Assembly: GCF_036231965.1 (NCBI RefSeq)
Contig: NZ_CP109499.1
Location: 5,952,001 to 6,016,000 of the forward strand
Length of the DNA stretch: 64,000 nucleotides
Source: Streptomyces sp. NBC_01428
GTDB taxonomy: Bacteria > Actinomycetota > Actinomycetes > Streptomycetales > Streptomycetaceae
Direction of reading: 5' to 3'
The translations under genes and the position numbers were made by a program. Shown here piece by piece: positions 31,148 through 40,149 of the stretch; within the stretch, counting starts at the first letter, position 1, and each line of letters begins with the position of its first letter. The notes beneath the pieces were generated by a model that saw nothing but the letters and a program-made list of their open reading frames with translations, had not been told where the DNA came from and made no database searches.

Positions 31148-32140
31148 CTCGGGACGGCTGTCGTCCGGCCACACGCCGATGTGGTCCGCCTCCAGTTCGA
31201 GGGCCACGCGGTCCCGCATGCCCAGCGTCCGCGTGTAGTCCGCGGGGAGCTGCAGACGCCCCGCCCGGTCGAGCATCGCGTACTCGCGGGCCACCACCGC
31301 CTCCTGGCCCGTCGCCGCGTCGACCTCCGTACGGCGCAGCACCTCCGTGGACGTCCGGCCGTCGCGGATGGCGACCGTGCGACGGACCTCCGAGGCGACC
31401 GCCTGGTCGTGCGTGACGATCACGATCGTCGTCCCCAGCCGCTCGTTGGCCGTGCGGAACGCGCCGAAGATCTGCTCGGCGGTGTGCGAGTCCAGCTCGC
31501 CGGTGGGCTCGTCGGCGAGCAGCACGGCCGGCGCGTTGGCGAGAGCCACCGCGATCGCCACCCGCTGCTGCTGGCCGCCCGACATCTGGTGCGGGCGCCG
31601 GGCGGCGCAGTCGCCGATCCCCAGCAACTCCAGCAGCTCCAGGGCCCGTTCGGACTGCGCGCGACGGCTCGTGCGGCGGGCCGCCAGCTGCATCGGCAGA
31701 GCCACGTTCTGGGCAGCCGTCAGATAGGGCAACAGGTTGCGGGCGGTCTGCTGCCAGACGAAGCCCACCACCTCCCGGCGGTAGCGCAGCCGGTCCTTGG
31801 CGCTCATCGTGAGCAGATCGCGGCCGGCGACCCGCGCCGCGCCCGCCGTCGGGGTGTCCAGTCCGGCCAGGATGTTCATCAGGGTCGACTTGCCGCTGCC
31901 CGAGGCCCCCACCACAGCCATCAACTCGCCCTCCCGGACGAGTAGATCGAGACCCTGGAGCGCCTGCACCTCCACCCCGTCCGTGGTGAAGATCCGCACC
32001 AGGCGGTCGCAGGTGATCAGGGCGTCGTGGCCGTAGGCGGGGCGGTCCCGGCGCGCGGCGGCACGGTCCGCGAGGTCGGCGAACGTCGGGCCGGCCGGCT
32101 GCGCGGAACCGGCGGCCTCCGTCGGGTCGGCGGTGGTCAT
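31145..32140 (-). CDS. MacB/LolD-type ABC transporter ATPase with C-terminal AbrB-like segment
   Basis: A 331-residue ATPase. Walker A is GASGSGKST (78-86), the signature is MSGGQQQRVAIAVAL, and Walker B is VLLADEPTGELDS, as in the LolD/MacB family. The last 45 or so residues are extra and read like a SpoVT/AbrB domain: YAMLDRAGRLQLPADYTRTL, followed by a VALELE-type strand. That is a swapped-hairpin fold otherwise found in DNA-binding proteins. The gene lies downstream of two FtsX-type permease genes on the same strand, its probable partners. Confidence 0.87.
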   Translation of the reverse strand: MTTADPTEAAGSAQPAGPTFADLADRAAARRDRPAYGHDALITCDRLVRIFTTDGVEVQALQGLDLLVREGELMAVVGASGSGKSTLMNILAGLDTPTAGAARVAGRDLLTMSAKDRLRYRREVVGFVWQQTARNLLPYLTAAQNVALPMQLAARRTSRRAQSERALELLELLGIGDCAARRPHQMSGGQQQRVAIAVALANAPAVLLADEPTGELDSHTAEQIFGAFRTANERLGTTIVIVTHDQAVASEVRRTVAIRDGRTSTEVLRRTEVDAATGQEAVVAREYAMLDRAGRLQLPADYTRTLGMRDRVALELEADHIGVWPDDSRPE

Positions 32141-32273
32141 GGGCGACTCCCGGTGCTGCTCGTCGAAGGGGTGCGCGAGGTGGCGGCCGGGCCGGCGGGC
32201 GACCTGCGGTGCACGGGTCCTGCCGTCGGGGCGGGCGAGCCGGTGAGCGGCCTGCGGTGCGCGGGTGCTGCCG

Positions 32274-35090
32274 TCATCGGCCGTCCCCCGCCCGCAGCTC
32301 CCGGACCGAACCGCGCCGCCCCGTCCACCACGCCTGCGCCAGCGCGACGCCGGTGGCGACGACCAGCACGGCGAGGGACGGGACGAGCAGCGAGAGCGCG
32401 TCCGTGCGGAGGCGGGCCGTTCCTCCGGGCGCGGGGCGGCCGGCGACCGCGATCGCCGTCAGATCGAGCCCGGGGGCGAGGAGACGGATGGCCGCCCAGC
32501 CCGTGAGCGCGCCGCCCACCGCCGCCAGCAGGGCCTGCGGCAGGGACTCCAGGACCAGCAGGCGCCGCCCCTGGGCCCGGGTGAGGCCCATCGTGCGCAG
32601 CCGGGCGAGGAGCGCCGAGCGTTCCGGGGCGGCCCGGACGAGGGCCAGCAGCAGTGCCAGCACCGCGTATCCGGCGCCTGCCGCGACCGCCGCCGTGTAG
32701 ATCCGCTCGGCGCCGGACTGGAGGGGCGAGTGGACGTACGCCGTGCGCACCTCCGCGCGCAGCCGTACGTCCACGCCGCCGCCCGCCGCCCGGCGCAGGG
32801 CGGCCCCGTCGAGGTGGCCGCCGGTGAGGAGCAGCGCGGTCGGCCGCGCGGCCCGGCGGGTGAGCGCCTCCCGGTCCACGACGAGGAAGTCCAGGTCGGT
32901 CACGGCGGGCGTCACGTCCCGTACGGCGGCGATCCGCACGGTCACCTTGCTGTCGTCCTCCAGTTGTACGGAGAACGGGGCGGTTCCGAAGCGGTCGGCG
33001 AGGGAGGGGGAGGCGATGGCGGGGACCACGGCCTTGCCGCTGCCGCTGCCGCCCGGTCCGGTGGCGCGGAGGGTGCGCGCCGGGAACCCTCCGAGGTCGA
33101 GCTCCCGGGACAGCTGTCCGTAGGGGCCCGGTTCGACGCCGACCAGCGCCGCCGTCTCGCCTGCGGTGCCCGACCCCCTGCGGGCCTGGGCGCGGTAGGC
33201 GACGCTCACGGGGACCGCCTCGCGCACGCCCCGGATGTCGCGGATCCGGCCGGGCAGAGCGGTGTGCAGGGCGTGCGTGGCCTCGATGCGGGCGTCGGCG
33301 CCGGTGGCGAGGAGGGCGGCGTGGTCGCGGGCGGTGTGCACGCCCGCGAGGACCGAACCGCCGAAGGCCGCCGTGGTGAGCGCCGTGAGGAGGGCCAGCA
33401 GGGGCAGAGCGGTGGAGGCCGAGGTGCGGCCCGCGCGGGCCAGCGAGAGAGGGGCGACCACTCCGCGCAGGCGCCCGGCGGGTCCGGCCAGCCGGCGCAG
33501 GGGGAACGGATAGAGCCGGACGAGGACCAGCGCCGCGATGACGCCGACCAGCACCGGTGCCAGGGCGACCAGTTGGTCCCCGGACCCTCCGGAGGAGCCC
33601 GCGTCGTCGGTTCCCCCGCGCCGCAGGGCGGCCACCGCGGCCGTCGCGAGCACCAGCACGGTGAGTTCCGCGACCGTGCGGCGCCGTGAGGGACGGACGG
33701 AGGCGATGTCCTCGCGGCCCCCGTGGACGCGGACCGCGCGGTGGGCGAACGCGGCGCGCACCGGCAGGGCGACGCAGGCGAGGACGGTCACCGCGAGGGC
33801 GGCGGCCACGGCGGAGGAGAGGCGGGCGTGCGGAACGGCGAGCAGCGCGGCCCCGAGGCCGAGCGCCCCCGCCGGGACGGCGACCACGGCCGTCTCGGCG
33901 AGGAGCCGGCCGAGGACGCCGGGCAGCGAGCCGCCGCGGGCGCGCACCAGGGCCAGCTCGCCGCGGCGGCGCTCGGCGGCGAGGCCGCTCGCCATGAGGA
34001 CGACGACCGCGGCGACCGTGCCCGCGCCGAAGGCGGCGACGGCCACCAACGGGGCGATGCCGGAGCGCAGTTCGGTGAAGGACGACAGGACCTCGTCGAG
34101 ATCCGTCGTCGCGTCCGTCAGCGGGTCCACGCGCTCTCGGATCCGCGCCAGACCGGGGCCCGACTCCAGCGCGGCGACCGCCGAGGCGAGCCCGGACACG
34201 TCGTGGGCGGTCGGACCGGACGTGTCCGGGGCCACCTGCCAGTACCGCTCGGGCTTCCCGGGCGTGCCGAGCAGGACGGGTCCCGCGTCCGGCGCGAGCA
34301 GCAGGGCGCCGATCCAGTACGTGCCGCCGTCGCTGGGCAGCTGGATGAGGGACGGCTCGCGGATCAGCGGGGTGGACATCCAGTACGCGCCGTCCGGCTC
34401 GCGCGGCGCGACGATGCCGGTGATCCGTACGGCCAGCGGCGCGCGCTCCAGGCCGGGCACGTGGATCACCGAACCGACCTTGATGTGCAGGGTCCTGGCG
34501 GTCTCGGTGGTGACGGCCGCCTCCACCTCGGACGTCGTCGCGGTGACCGGGTCCGTCGCGCGGGGCAGCCGGCCCGAGGCGGGCCGGGAGTGAGCGCCGA
34601 GGGCGTTCTGCGCGACGAGGGCGACGCGCGGCGGCAGCCCGCTCGGCCGGGCCAGGAAAGAGTCCGACGCGTCGGTGGGGTCGGACGTGCGCACCCCGTA
34701 CGAGGACTGGGCGCGGTCGGCGACCAGGGGCTTGTCGACGGCGGCCAGCACGGCGTCGTACCCCTTGCGCAGCGCGGCCTCGCGCAGGGCGTTCTCGCCC
34801 TCCCCCAGGGAGAGTTCGAGGTCGGGCCGCGGGGCGAAGAACTGGACGGTGGTCCGTCGCGGTGACGCGTCGTCGAGGGTCCGGCGCAGCCCCGCGTCCT
34901 CGTACCGGTCGACGGCGCGGGGGAAGGCAGCGGCCAGCGCGGCGGTGAGCGCGACCAGCAGGGCCAGGGCGAGAGCCGCTGCCGGGGCGGCACGCAGCCG
35001 GGTGCGCACCCAGGGGGCCGGCACCCGTGGCCCGGAGGCTCGGGCGGGCCCGCGCGTTCCGGCCTTCGTGCCGTCGTCCGTGCCCGTCAT
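32274..35090 (-). CDS. FtsX-like ABC permease (large, MacB-type)
   Basis: A 938-residue membrane protein. One N-terminal helix (LALALLVALTAALAAAFP) is followed by a large extracytoplasmic domain, then FtsX-type blocks of three to four helices at mid-protein and at the C-terminus. The last block contains the family motif LLARLRTMGLTRAQGRRLLV. It begins one base after the stop of the other permease gene. Together with the ATPase at 31145 it should form a mechanotransmission-type ABC system. The substrate, perhaps a lipoprotein, peptide or cell-wall enzyme, is unknown. Confidence 0.82.
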   Translation of the reverse strand: MTGTDDGTKAGTRGPARASGPRVPAPWVRTRLRAAPAAALALALLVALTAALAAAFPRAVDRYEDAGLRRTLDDASPRRTTVQFFAPRPDLELSLGEGENALREAALRKGYDAVLAAVDKPLVADRAQSSYGVRTSDPTDASDSFLARPSGLPPRVALVAQNALGAHSRPASGRLPRATDPVTATTSEVEAAVTTETARTLHIKVGSVIHVPGLERAPLAVRITGIVAPREPDGAYWMSTPLIREPSLIQLPSDGGTYWIGALLLAPDAGPVLLGTPGKPERYWQVAPDTSGPTAHDVSGLASAVAALESGPGLARIRERVDPLTDATTDLDEVLSSFTELRSGIAPLVAVAAFGAGTVAAVVVLMASGLAAERRRGELALVRARGGSLPGVLGRLLAETAVVAVPAGALGLGAALLAVPHARLSSAVAAALAVTVLACVALPVRAAFAHRAVRVHGGREDIASVRPSRRRTVAELTVLVLATAAVAALRRGGTDDAGSSGGSGDQLVALAPVLVGVIAALVLVRLYPFPLRRLAGPAGRLRGVVAPLSLARAGRTSASTALPLLALLTALTTAAFGGSVLAGVHTARDHAALLATGADARIEATHALHTALPGRIRDIRGVREAVPVSVAYRAQARRGSGTAGETAALVGVEPGPYGQLSRELDLGGFPARTLRATGPGGSGSGKAVVPAIASPSLADRFGTAPFSVQLEDDSKVTVRIAAVRDVTPAVTDLDFLVVDREALTRRAARPTALLLTGGHLDGAALRRAAGGGVDVRLRAEVRTAYVHSPLQSGAERIYTAAVAAGAGYAVLALLLALVRAAPERSALLARLRTMGLTRAQGRRLLVLESLPQALLAAVGGALTGWAAIRLLAPGLDLTAIAVAGRPAPGGTARLRTDALSLLVPSLAVLVVATGVALAQAWWTGRRGSVRELRAGDGR

Positions 35091-35091
35091 G

Positions 35092-38000
35092 TCACTCGCC
35101 TCCCTGCCGGCGCAGCGAACTGTCGGCGTCCGGGCGGCGCAGCGCCATGAACGCGGTGATGGCCAGCGGTGTCACGGCGACGCCCGCCAGCAGCACGGCG
35201 ATGTGCGGCAGGGGGAGCCGCACCAGGACCGCGGGGACCGGGCGGGTGGCCTCCGAGGTCAGGACGATCAGCGGGACCACCGCGCGGGTCAGCACCGTGC
35301 CGAGCGCCGTCCCCACCACGAGGGCCAGGCCCACCAGGACGCCCTGCTCGGCGGCGATCAGCCGGGCCAGCTGGCGGCGCGGCGCGCCCAGCGCCCTGAG
35401 CACGGCGAACTCGTCCCGGCGCTCGCGCAGCGAGCCCGCCGTGCTCACCGCGAACCCGACCGCGGCCAGCGCCGCCGCGACGACGGCCGCCGCCGCGAAC
35501 GCGGCCTCGGGGCCCGCTCCGAACGGGTCGTCGCGCAGCCGGTCGGCGACCTCGTCGCGCACGACGACCTGGGACGGTTCGGTGCCGGGCTGCTTCCGCA
35601 GGGCCGCCGCGACCCGTGCCGCGTCGCCCGGCGCGGTGTCCAGCCACCACTCGGTGGGCGGCACGCTCTGCCCGTGGTGCGTCTGCAACACCCGGTTCAC
35701 GGCCCGCAGATCGACCAGCAGCCCCCCGCCGTCACCGTCCCCGCCGTCCGCCTCCGAGGTGGTCGGCAGGGCCCGTACGGTGTCCGCGATCGTCACGCGC
35801 ACCGTCTCGCCCGCGAAGGGCACGTCCAGCTGCTGCCCCTTCCGCGCTCCCGCCGCCTTCAGGAAGCGGTCGGTCGCGACCGCCATGACCTCGGGGACGG
35901 CCGACCGGTCCGGGTGCAGACGGACCGTCACCGAGGTGACCTGCCAGGCCAGGTCGGCCGGCACGTAGCCGGTGCCGTAGCGGACGGACAGGGCCGCGGC
36001 GGACGCCTTCAGCCGCGGGCGCGTGGGGCGCGTGGCGTCGTCCGGTGCCGTCGCCGTGCTGCTGGTCTGCGCGTCGGCCTTCCAGCCGGCCGGCAGGGCG
36101 AGCCGCCGCCGTGCCCCGTCGGCGCCGCTGACGTTCACCTCCCGCAGGTCCACCCGGTGCCGCTGTGCCGTGTCGACGGGCTGGGTCATGTCCAGCTGGA
36201 CGCCGGTCAGGGTCAGGGGTCCCGTCGCGAGGTCCAGTGACAGGGCGTGAAGCCGTCCGTCGGCGGGCAGTTGACCGATCCGCTCGGTGTACGGCGTCCC
36301 GAAGCGGTCCTCCAGCGTCGCCGACACGTCCACCTCCACGCGGGCGTTCGAGCTGCGCAGCCGCATCACCAGGCCGAGCCGTGTCGAGCCCTCGGGGATC
36401 GCGACCCCGCCGGTGGTCCCCTTCACCGCGAGCCCCTTCAGCAGCGGTCCCGCGGGCCGTGCCGCCAGGTCGCCGCGGAGCAGCATCCCGTCGGCGGCGT
36501 GCGCGGTGTCCAGCGCGAGGAGCGCCGCCGTACGGCCGCCCGACAGCGGCAGGGTCGTCCGGAGGGCGGGCGCCGCCGCGCGGACGCCCGGGAACGCGGC
36601 GAGGACGGCCGCCTCGCCCGGTCCGGCGTCGCTGTCCCCGGTCACGCGCACCGACGTACCGGCGCGGAAGTCCGCCTGGTCGTCCTGGGAGCGGTTCCAG
36701 GAAGCGCCCTGGCCGATGGCCAGCATGCCCATCGCCACGGCGAGGACCAGCAGCAGGACCGGGCCCGCGCCGCGCATCGGGCGCCGGCTGAGCTGCCAGC
36801 CCGCGAGCGCCGCGGGCAGCCCGCGGCCGCCGGCCGCCCGGTGCTCGGCGAGCCGGGCCACGGGGGGCAGCAGCCGCAGGGTGAGCACGGTCCCGGCGAG
36901 CAGCGCGAGGGCGGGCGCCGCCACCAGGAGCGGATCGATGCCGAGCGACCGCACGCCGGTTCCCGCGGTGGTGCCCTGCTGCCCGGAACCGCCGGTCAGG
37001 GCGCCGGAGGTCTGCCGGTCCAGCTGCCAGTAGGCGACGGCGGCGATCACCAGCAGGCCGATGTCGGCGCCCGCGCGCACCGGAGCGGGCAGCGCCCGTG
37101 CCCGTCCCGGGGGCCTGTCGCCCGAGGTGAGCGCCGGCAAGGTCACCGCGAGGGCGCAGCCCAGCGCCACTCCCGCGCCGACGAGCCACACCCCGCCCCG
37201 TCCCTGGGCGACGTCCAGGCGCAGACCGATGCGGGCCAGCGCTCCCTGCCCGGCGAGCAGCCGGGTCAGCGGTCCCGCGACCAGCGGCGCGCACAGGGCC
37301 GCCGGGACGGCCAGCAGCAGCGCCTCCAGGGCGGCGAGTCCGGCGATCCGCCGACGGGAGGCTCCCCGGGCCCGCAACACCCTTGTCTCGCCCGCCCGTT
37401 CGGCGCTCAGCAGCCGGGCGACCAGCAGCAGCGCGTATCCGGCCAGGAGCGCCAGTTGCAGGGCGACGATGAGCAGGGTGGAGCGCGACACGAGCAGCGA
37501 ACGTTCGACACCGTCCAGGATCTCCGGCAGCGAGGTCGTCACGGCGGTGGCCCCGCTCAGCGCCCGGTCCTTGCGCAGGGCCAGTTGTCCGGTCCGTGCG
37601 GACTCCCGCAGGGCCGCGATGCCGTCGGGCGAGAGCGTCGAGAAGTCCGCGGAGGCCTGCCACGCGGACTCCCCGGCGCTGACCCGGCCGCCGGTGAGGA
37701 CGGTGGGGTCGGCGAGGAGCGGACCGTACGTGGTGAAGTCGACCTTCTTGATCCCTCGGCCACCCAGCTCGTCCAGCCGCCAGTAGGGCGCGTCCGCCCG
37801 GGCGGGCCGGTACAGGCCGGTGACCCGGACCTCGCGCCGGGGACCGCCGAGCCGGTCGACCAGGCTGAGGCGCGCGCCCGGCTCCAGACCGAGCCGTTCG
37901 GCCGCCGCCGCGGGCAGGGCCACCTCGATCGCGGTGCCGCCGGAGCCGGCCGCCGGGCCGGGCAGCCGTCCCGCGGTGACGTCGACCTGGGTGCGGTCGA

Positions 38001-38376
38001 GCGCGGCGAAGTGGGTGAGGTCGGGGTCCCCGGCCCGCGCGGCGGGCTCCTGGAGGGAGCGGGGGAGCGCGTAGGAGCCCGAACGCACCAGCGTGCGCAC
38101 GGTCACCGGATATCCGCCGAAGGTCCGCCGGGCCCCCGCGCGGACGGCGTCGTCGGCGGCGGCCCGCTGGTCCTCGGGAACGTCCGCGCGGACGACGAGC
38201 GCGGCGTCCGCGGTGTTGCCCGGGTCCCGGAGCGCGTGGCGCATCGAGGCGTCGCCGATGGCGGCGGAGTAGGCGGTGAGCGTCGCGAGGACCGCGGTGG
38301 TCAGCAGAACCGTGAGCAGGGCGGCGGCCAGCAGAAGGCGGTGCGCCCGCGCGCGCAGTAGGACGAACCCCGTCAC
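35092..38376 (-). CDS. FtsX-like ABC permease (1094 residues), first gene of the exporter operon
   Basis: A membrane protein of the same type as its neighbour but longer. It opens with one helix (LLLAAALLTVLLTTAVLATL) and has two large extracytoplasmic regions. FtsX blocks show ETRVLRARGASRRRIAGLAA and, at the C-terminus, EFAVLRALGAPRRQLARLIA. The GTG at 38376 is the only plausible start. The operon order is permease, permease, ATPase, with a single base between the first two. Fusing two FtsX units in each of two proteins suggests a heterodimeric exporter (inference). Confidence 0.82.
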   Translation of the reverse strand: MTGFVLLRARAHRLLLAAALLTVLLTTAVLATLTAYSAAIGDASMRHALRDPGNTADAALVVRADVPEDQRAAADDAVRAGARRTFGGYPVTVRTLVRSGSYALPRSLQEPAARAGDPDLTHFAALDRTQVDVTAGRLPGPAAGSGGTAIEVALPAAAAERLGLEPGARLSLVDRLGGPRREVRVTGLYRPARADAPYWRLDELGGRGIKKVDFTTYGPLLADPTVLTGGRVSAGESAWQASADFSTLSPDGIAALRESARTGQLALRKDRALSGATAVTTSLPEILDGVERSLLVSRSTLLIVALQLALLAGYALLLVARLLSAERAGETRVLRARGASRRRIAGLAALEALLLAVPAALCAPLVAGPLTRLLAGQGALARIGLRLDVAQGRGGVWLVGAGVALGCALAVTLPALTSGDRPPGRARALPAPVRAGADIGLLVIAAVAYWQLDRQTSGALTGGSGQQGTTAGTGVRSLGIDPLLVAAPALALLAGTVLTLRLLPPVARLAEHRAAGGRGLPAALAGWQLSRRPMRGAGPVLLLVLAVAMGMLAIGQGASWNRSQDDQADFRAGTSVRVTGDSDAGPGEAAVLAAFPGVRAAAPALRTTLPLSGGRTAALLALDTAHAADGMLLRGDLAARPAGPLLKGLAVKGTTGGVAIPEGSTRLGLVMRLRSSNARVEVDVSATLEDRFGTPYTERIGQLPADGRLHALSLDLATGPLTLTGVQLDMTQPVDTAQRHRVDLREVNVSGADGARRRLALPAGWKADAQTSSTATAPDDATRPTRPRLKASAAALSVRYGTGYVPADLAWQVTSVTVRLHPDRSAVPEVMAVATDRFLKAAGARKGQQLDVPFAGETVRVTIADTVRALPTTSEADGGDGDGGGLLVDLRAVNRVLQTHHGQSVPPTEWWLDTAPGDAARVAAALRKQPGTEPSQVVVRDEVADRLRDDPFGAGPEAAFAAAAVVAAALAAVGFAVSTAGSLRERRDEFAVLRALGAPRRQLARLIAAEQGVLVGLALVVGTALGTVLTRAVVPLIVLTSEATRPVPAVLVRLPLPHIAVLLAGVAVTPLAITAFMALRRPDADSSLRRQGGE

Positions 38377-38526
38377 CCGGCCCCCCGCCGTCGTTCCGGA
38401 TCTCGGACGAGCGCGATGCTTTCAGAGGGGAGGGCCCGAGGGTAAGCGCTTGTAGGCCCGCCTTGACCGGATCGTGACCGGAATCCGACGCCGAACGACC
38501 GGAATGCGCCCGTCAGTGACCGGTGA

Positions 38527-38931
38527 TCAGCCCGCCGTGTTCACCATCGAGGCGGCCGCGTACGTCAGGTAGTTCCACAGGGTGTGCTCGTGCTCCGCGG
38601 AGAGGCCGAGCTCGTCGACCGCGACGCGCATGTGCCGGATCCAGGCGTCGTGCGCGGCCTGGTCGACCTTGAAGGGCGCGTGCCGCATCCGCAGCCGGGG
38701 GTGCCCGCGGTTCTCGCTGTACGTCGTCGGGCCGCCCCAGTACTGGATCAGGAACAGTGTGAGCCGCTCCTCGGCCGGGCCCAGGTCCTCCTCCGGATAC
38801 ATGGGCTTCAGCAGCGGATCCTCGGCGACCCCCTCGTAGAAACGGTGCACGAGACGGCGGAAGGTCTCCTCGCCGCCGACCTGCTCGTAGAAGGTCTGCT
38901 CCTGCAACGTGCCGCGCCGAATCTCATTCAC
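38527..38931 (-). CDS. glbO: Group II truncated haemoglobin (GlbO type)
   Basis: A 134-residue 2-on-2 globin. It shows FYEQVGGEETFRRLVHRFYE at the start. The E-helix and CD region is QYWGGPTTYSENRGHPRLRM, followed by RHAPFKV with the proximal His region. These match the actinobacterial GlbO group, which binds haem and oxygen and handles oxidative or nitrosative stress. The ATG at 38931 is the only good start. It is divergently arranged with the methyltransferase gene at 39036. No haem-export or reductase gene adjoins it. Confidence 0.92.
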   Translation of the reverse strand: MNEIRRGTLQEQTFYEQVGGEETFRRLVHRFYEGVAEDPLLKPMYPEEDLGPAEERLTLFLIQYWGGPTTYSENRGHPRLRMRHAPFKVDQAAHDAWIRHMRVAVDELGLSAEHEHTLWNYLTYAAASMVNTAG

Positions 38932-39035
38932 GTCCCCATGCTCTCAGACGGGGTGACCGAGGACCCAGGGCTTAGGACCACGCCCGGTGACCGCGGCCGC
39001 TCGCCCGGCGGGCCGTCCGGCAGCACAGTGGAGGT

Positions 39036-40025
39036 ATGGCCGCGCATGCTCCGGAGTCCGCGACGGAGGACCTCGCCCGCCGGGCGCGGGCGGCCCTGGT
39101 GCGCGAGATCGACCGGAGCGGGGCCTTCGCCGCCGACCCGGCCTGGCGGGAGGCCTTCGAGGCCGTCCCGCGCCACCTCTTCGTGCCCTTCTACTACGTG
39201 GGCGGCGCGGCCGGCACGGGCGGCTTCGAGCGGGTGTGGAGCGAGGACCCGGACCCGCGGGCCCGGGACGACTGGCTGCGCGGCGCCTACGAGGACGCCC
39301 CGCTCGCGACCCGGGTGCGCGACGGCGAACTCGTCTCCTCCAGCAGCCAGCCGTCACTGATGGCCAGGATGCTGGCCGAGCTGGACATACGGGACGGGCA
39401 TCACGTCCTGGAGATCGGCGCCGGGACCGGCTACAACGCGGCCCTGCTCGCACACCGTCTCGGCGACTCCCGGGTGACGACGATCGACCTCGACGCGGAG
39501 ATCACCGAGGCCGCACGCCGGCACCTCGCCCGGGCCGGACACCACCCGCACGTCGTCACCGGCGACGGCGCCCGCGGGGTGCCCGAACGCGCGCCCTTCG
39601 ACCGGATCGTCGCCACCTGCACCCTCACCACGATCCCGCCCGCCTGGCTGCCCCAGTGCGCGCCCGGCGCCCGCATCCTCGCCCCGCTGGCCACCGGCCT
39701 GATCGCGCTGCGTGTGCGGGGCCCGGGGTGCGCGGAGGGCACCTTCCTGCACACGCCCGCCTACTTCGTGCCGCTGCGCGGCGGCACCTCGCCCGCCCCG
39801 CGGCCCGACCGGCTCGGCGGGCTGCCCGGGCGGGCCCAGGGCGAGGACCTGCTCCGGTTCCTGCTGACCCTGACGGCGGGCCGCCTCGACCCGCAGGACG
39901 CGTACGCGCTGTGGGAGCGCGAGGGCCGGCCCGAGCGCGAGCGCTACGGGGTCACGGCCGGCGACGGGCCCGCCCGCGCCTGGCTGGACGATCCACGGGG
40001 GCCGTACGTCTGGCCGCTGGCCTGA
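39036..40025 (+). CDS. PCMT-like SAM-dependent methyltransferase
   Basis: A 329-residue enzyme of the protein-L-isoaspartate O-methyltransferase family. It has the substrate-side motif SSSSQPSLMARML followed by the SAM motif VLEIGAGTGYNAALLA. The C-terminal extension of about 90 residues is not found in the short PCMT repair enzyme. Longer members include lanthipeptide-associated and ATP-grasp-associated enzymes, but no precursor peptide or ATP-grasp gene is next to it. The target is therefore uncertain: damaged Asp repair, or a specific peptide. A strong bidirectional terminator follows. Confidence 0.8.
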   Translation: MAAHAPESATEDLARRARAALVREIDRSGAFAADPAWREAFEAVPRHLFVPFYYVGGAAGTGGFERVWSEDPDPRARDDWLRGAYEDAPLATRVRDGELVSSSSQPSLMARMLAELDIRDGHHVLEIGAGTGYNAALLAHRLGDSRVTTIDLDAEITEAARRHLARAGHHPHVVTGDGARGVPERAPFDRIVATCTLTTIPPAWLPQCAPGARILAPLATGLIALRVRGPGCAEGTFLHTPAYFVPLRGGTSPAPRPDRLGGLPGRAQGEDLLRFLLTLTAGRLDPQDAYALWEREGRPERERYGVTAGDGPARAWLDDPRGPYVWPLA

Positions 40026-40075
40026 GACGGCGGCCCCGGACCGGTCAGGGCGCCCGGGGACGCCCCGGTACGCCC

Positions 40076-40113
40076 GGAGGCGGTGTTCCGGACTCTTCCG
40101 GAACACCGCCTCC
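40076..40113. terminator. Bidirectional terminator between methyltransferase and signalling operon
   Basis: A perfect 17-base-pair inverted repeat (40076-40092 with 40097-40113) with a CTCT loop lies between the convergent stop codons. It ends the seven-gene signalling operon. Confidence 0.9.
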
Positions 40114-40149
40114 GTCGCCGCAGATCCGTCGGACCCGTGGAGCCCTCCC

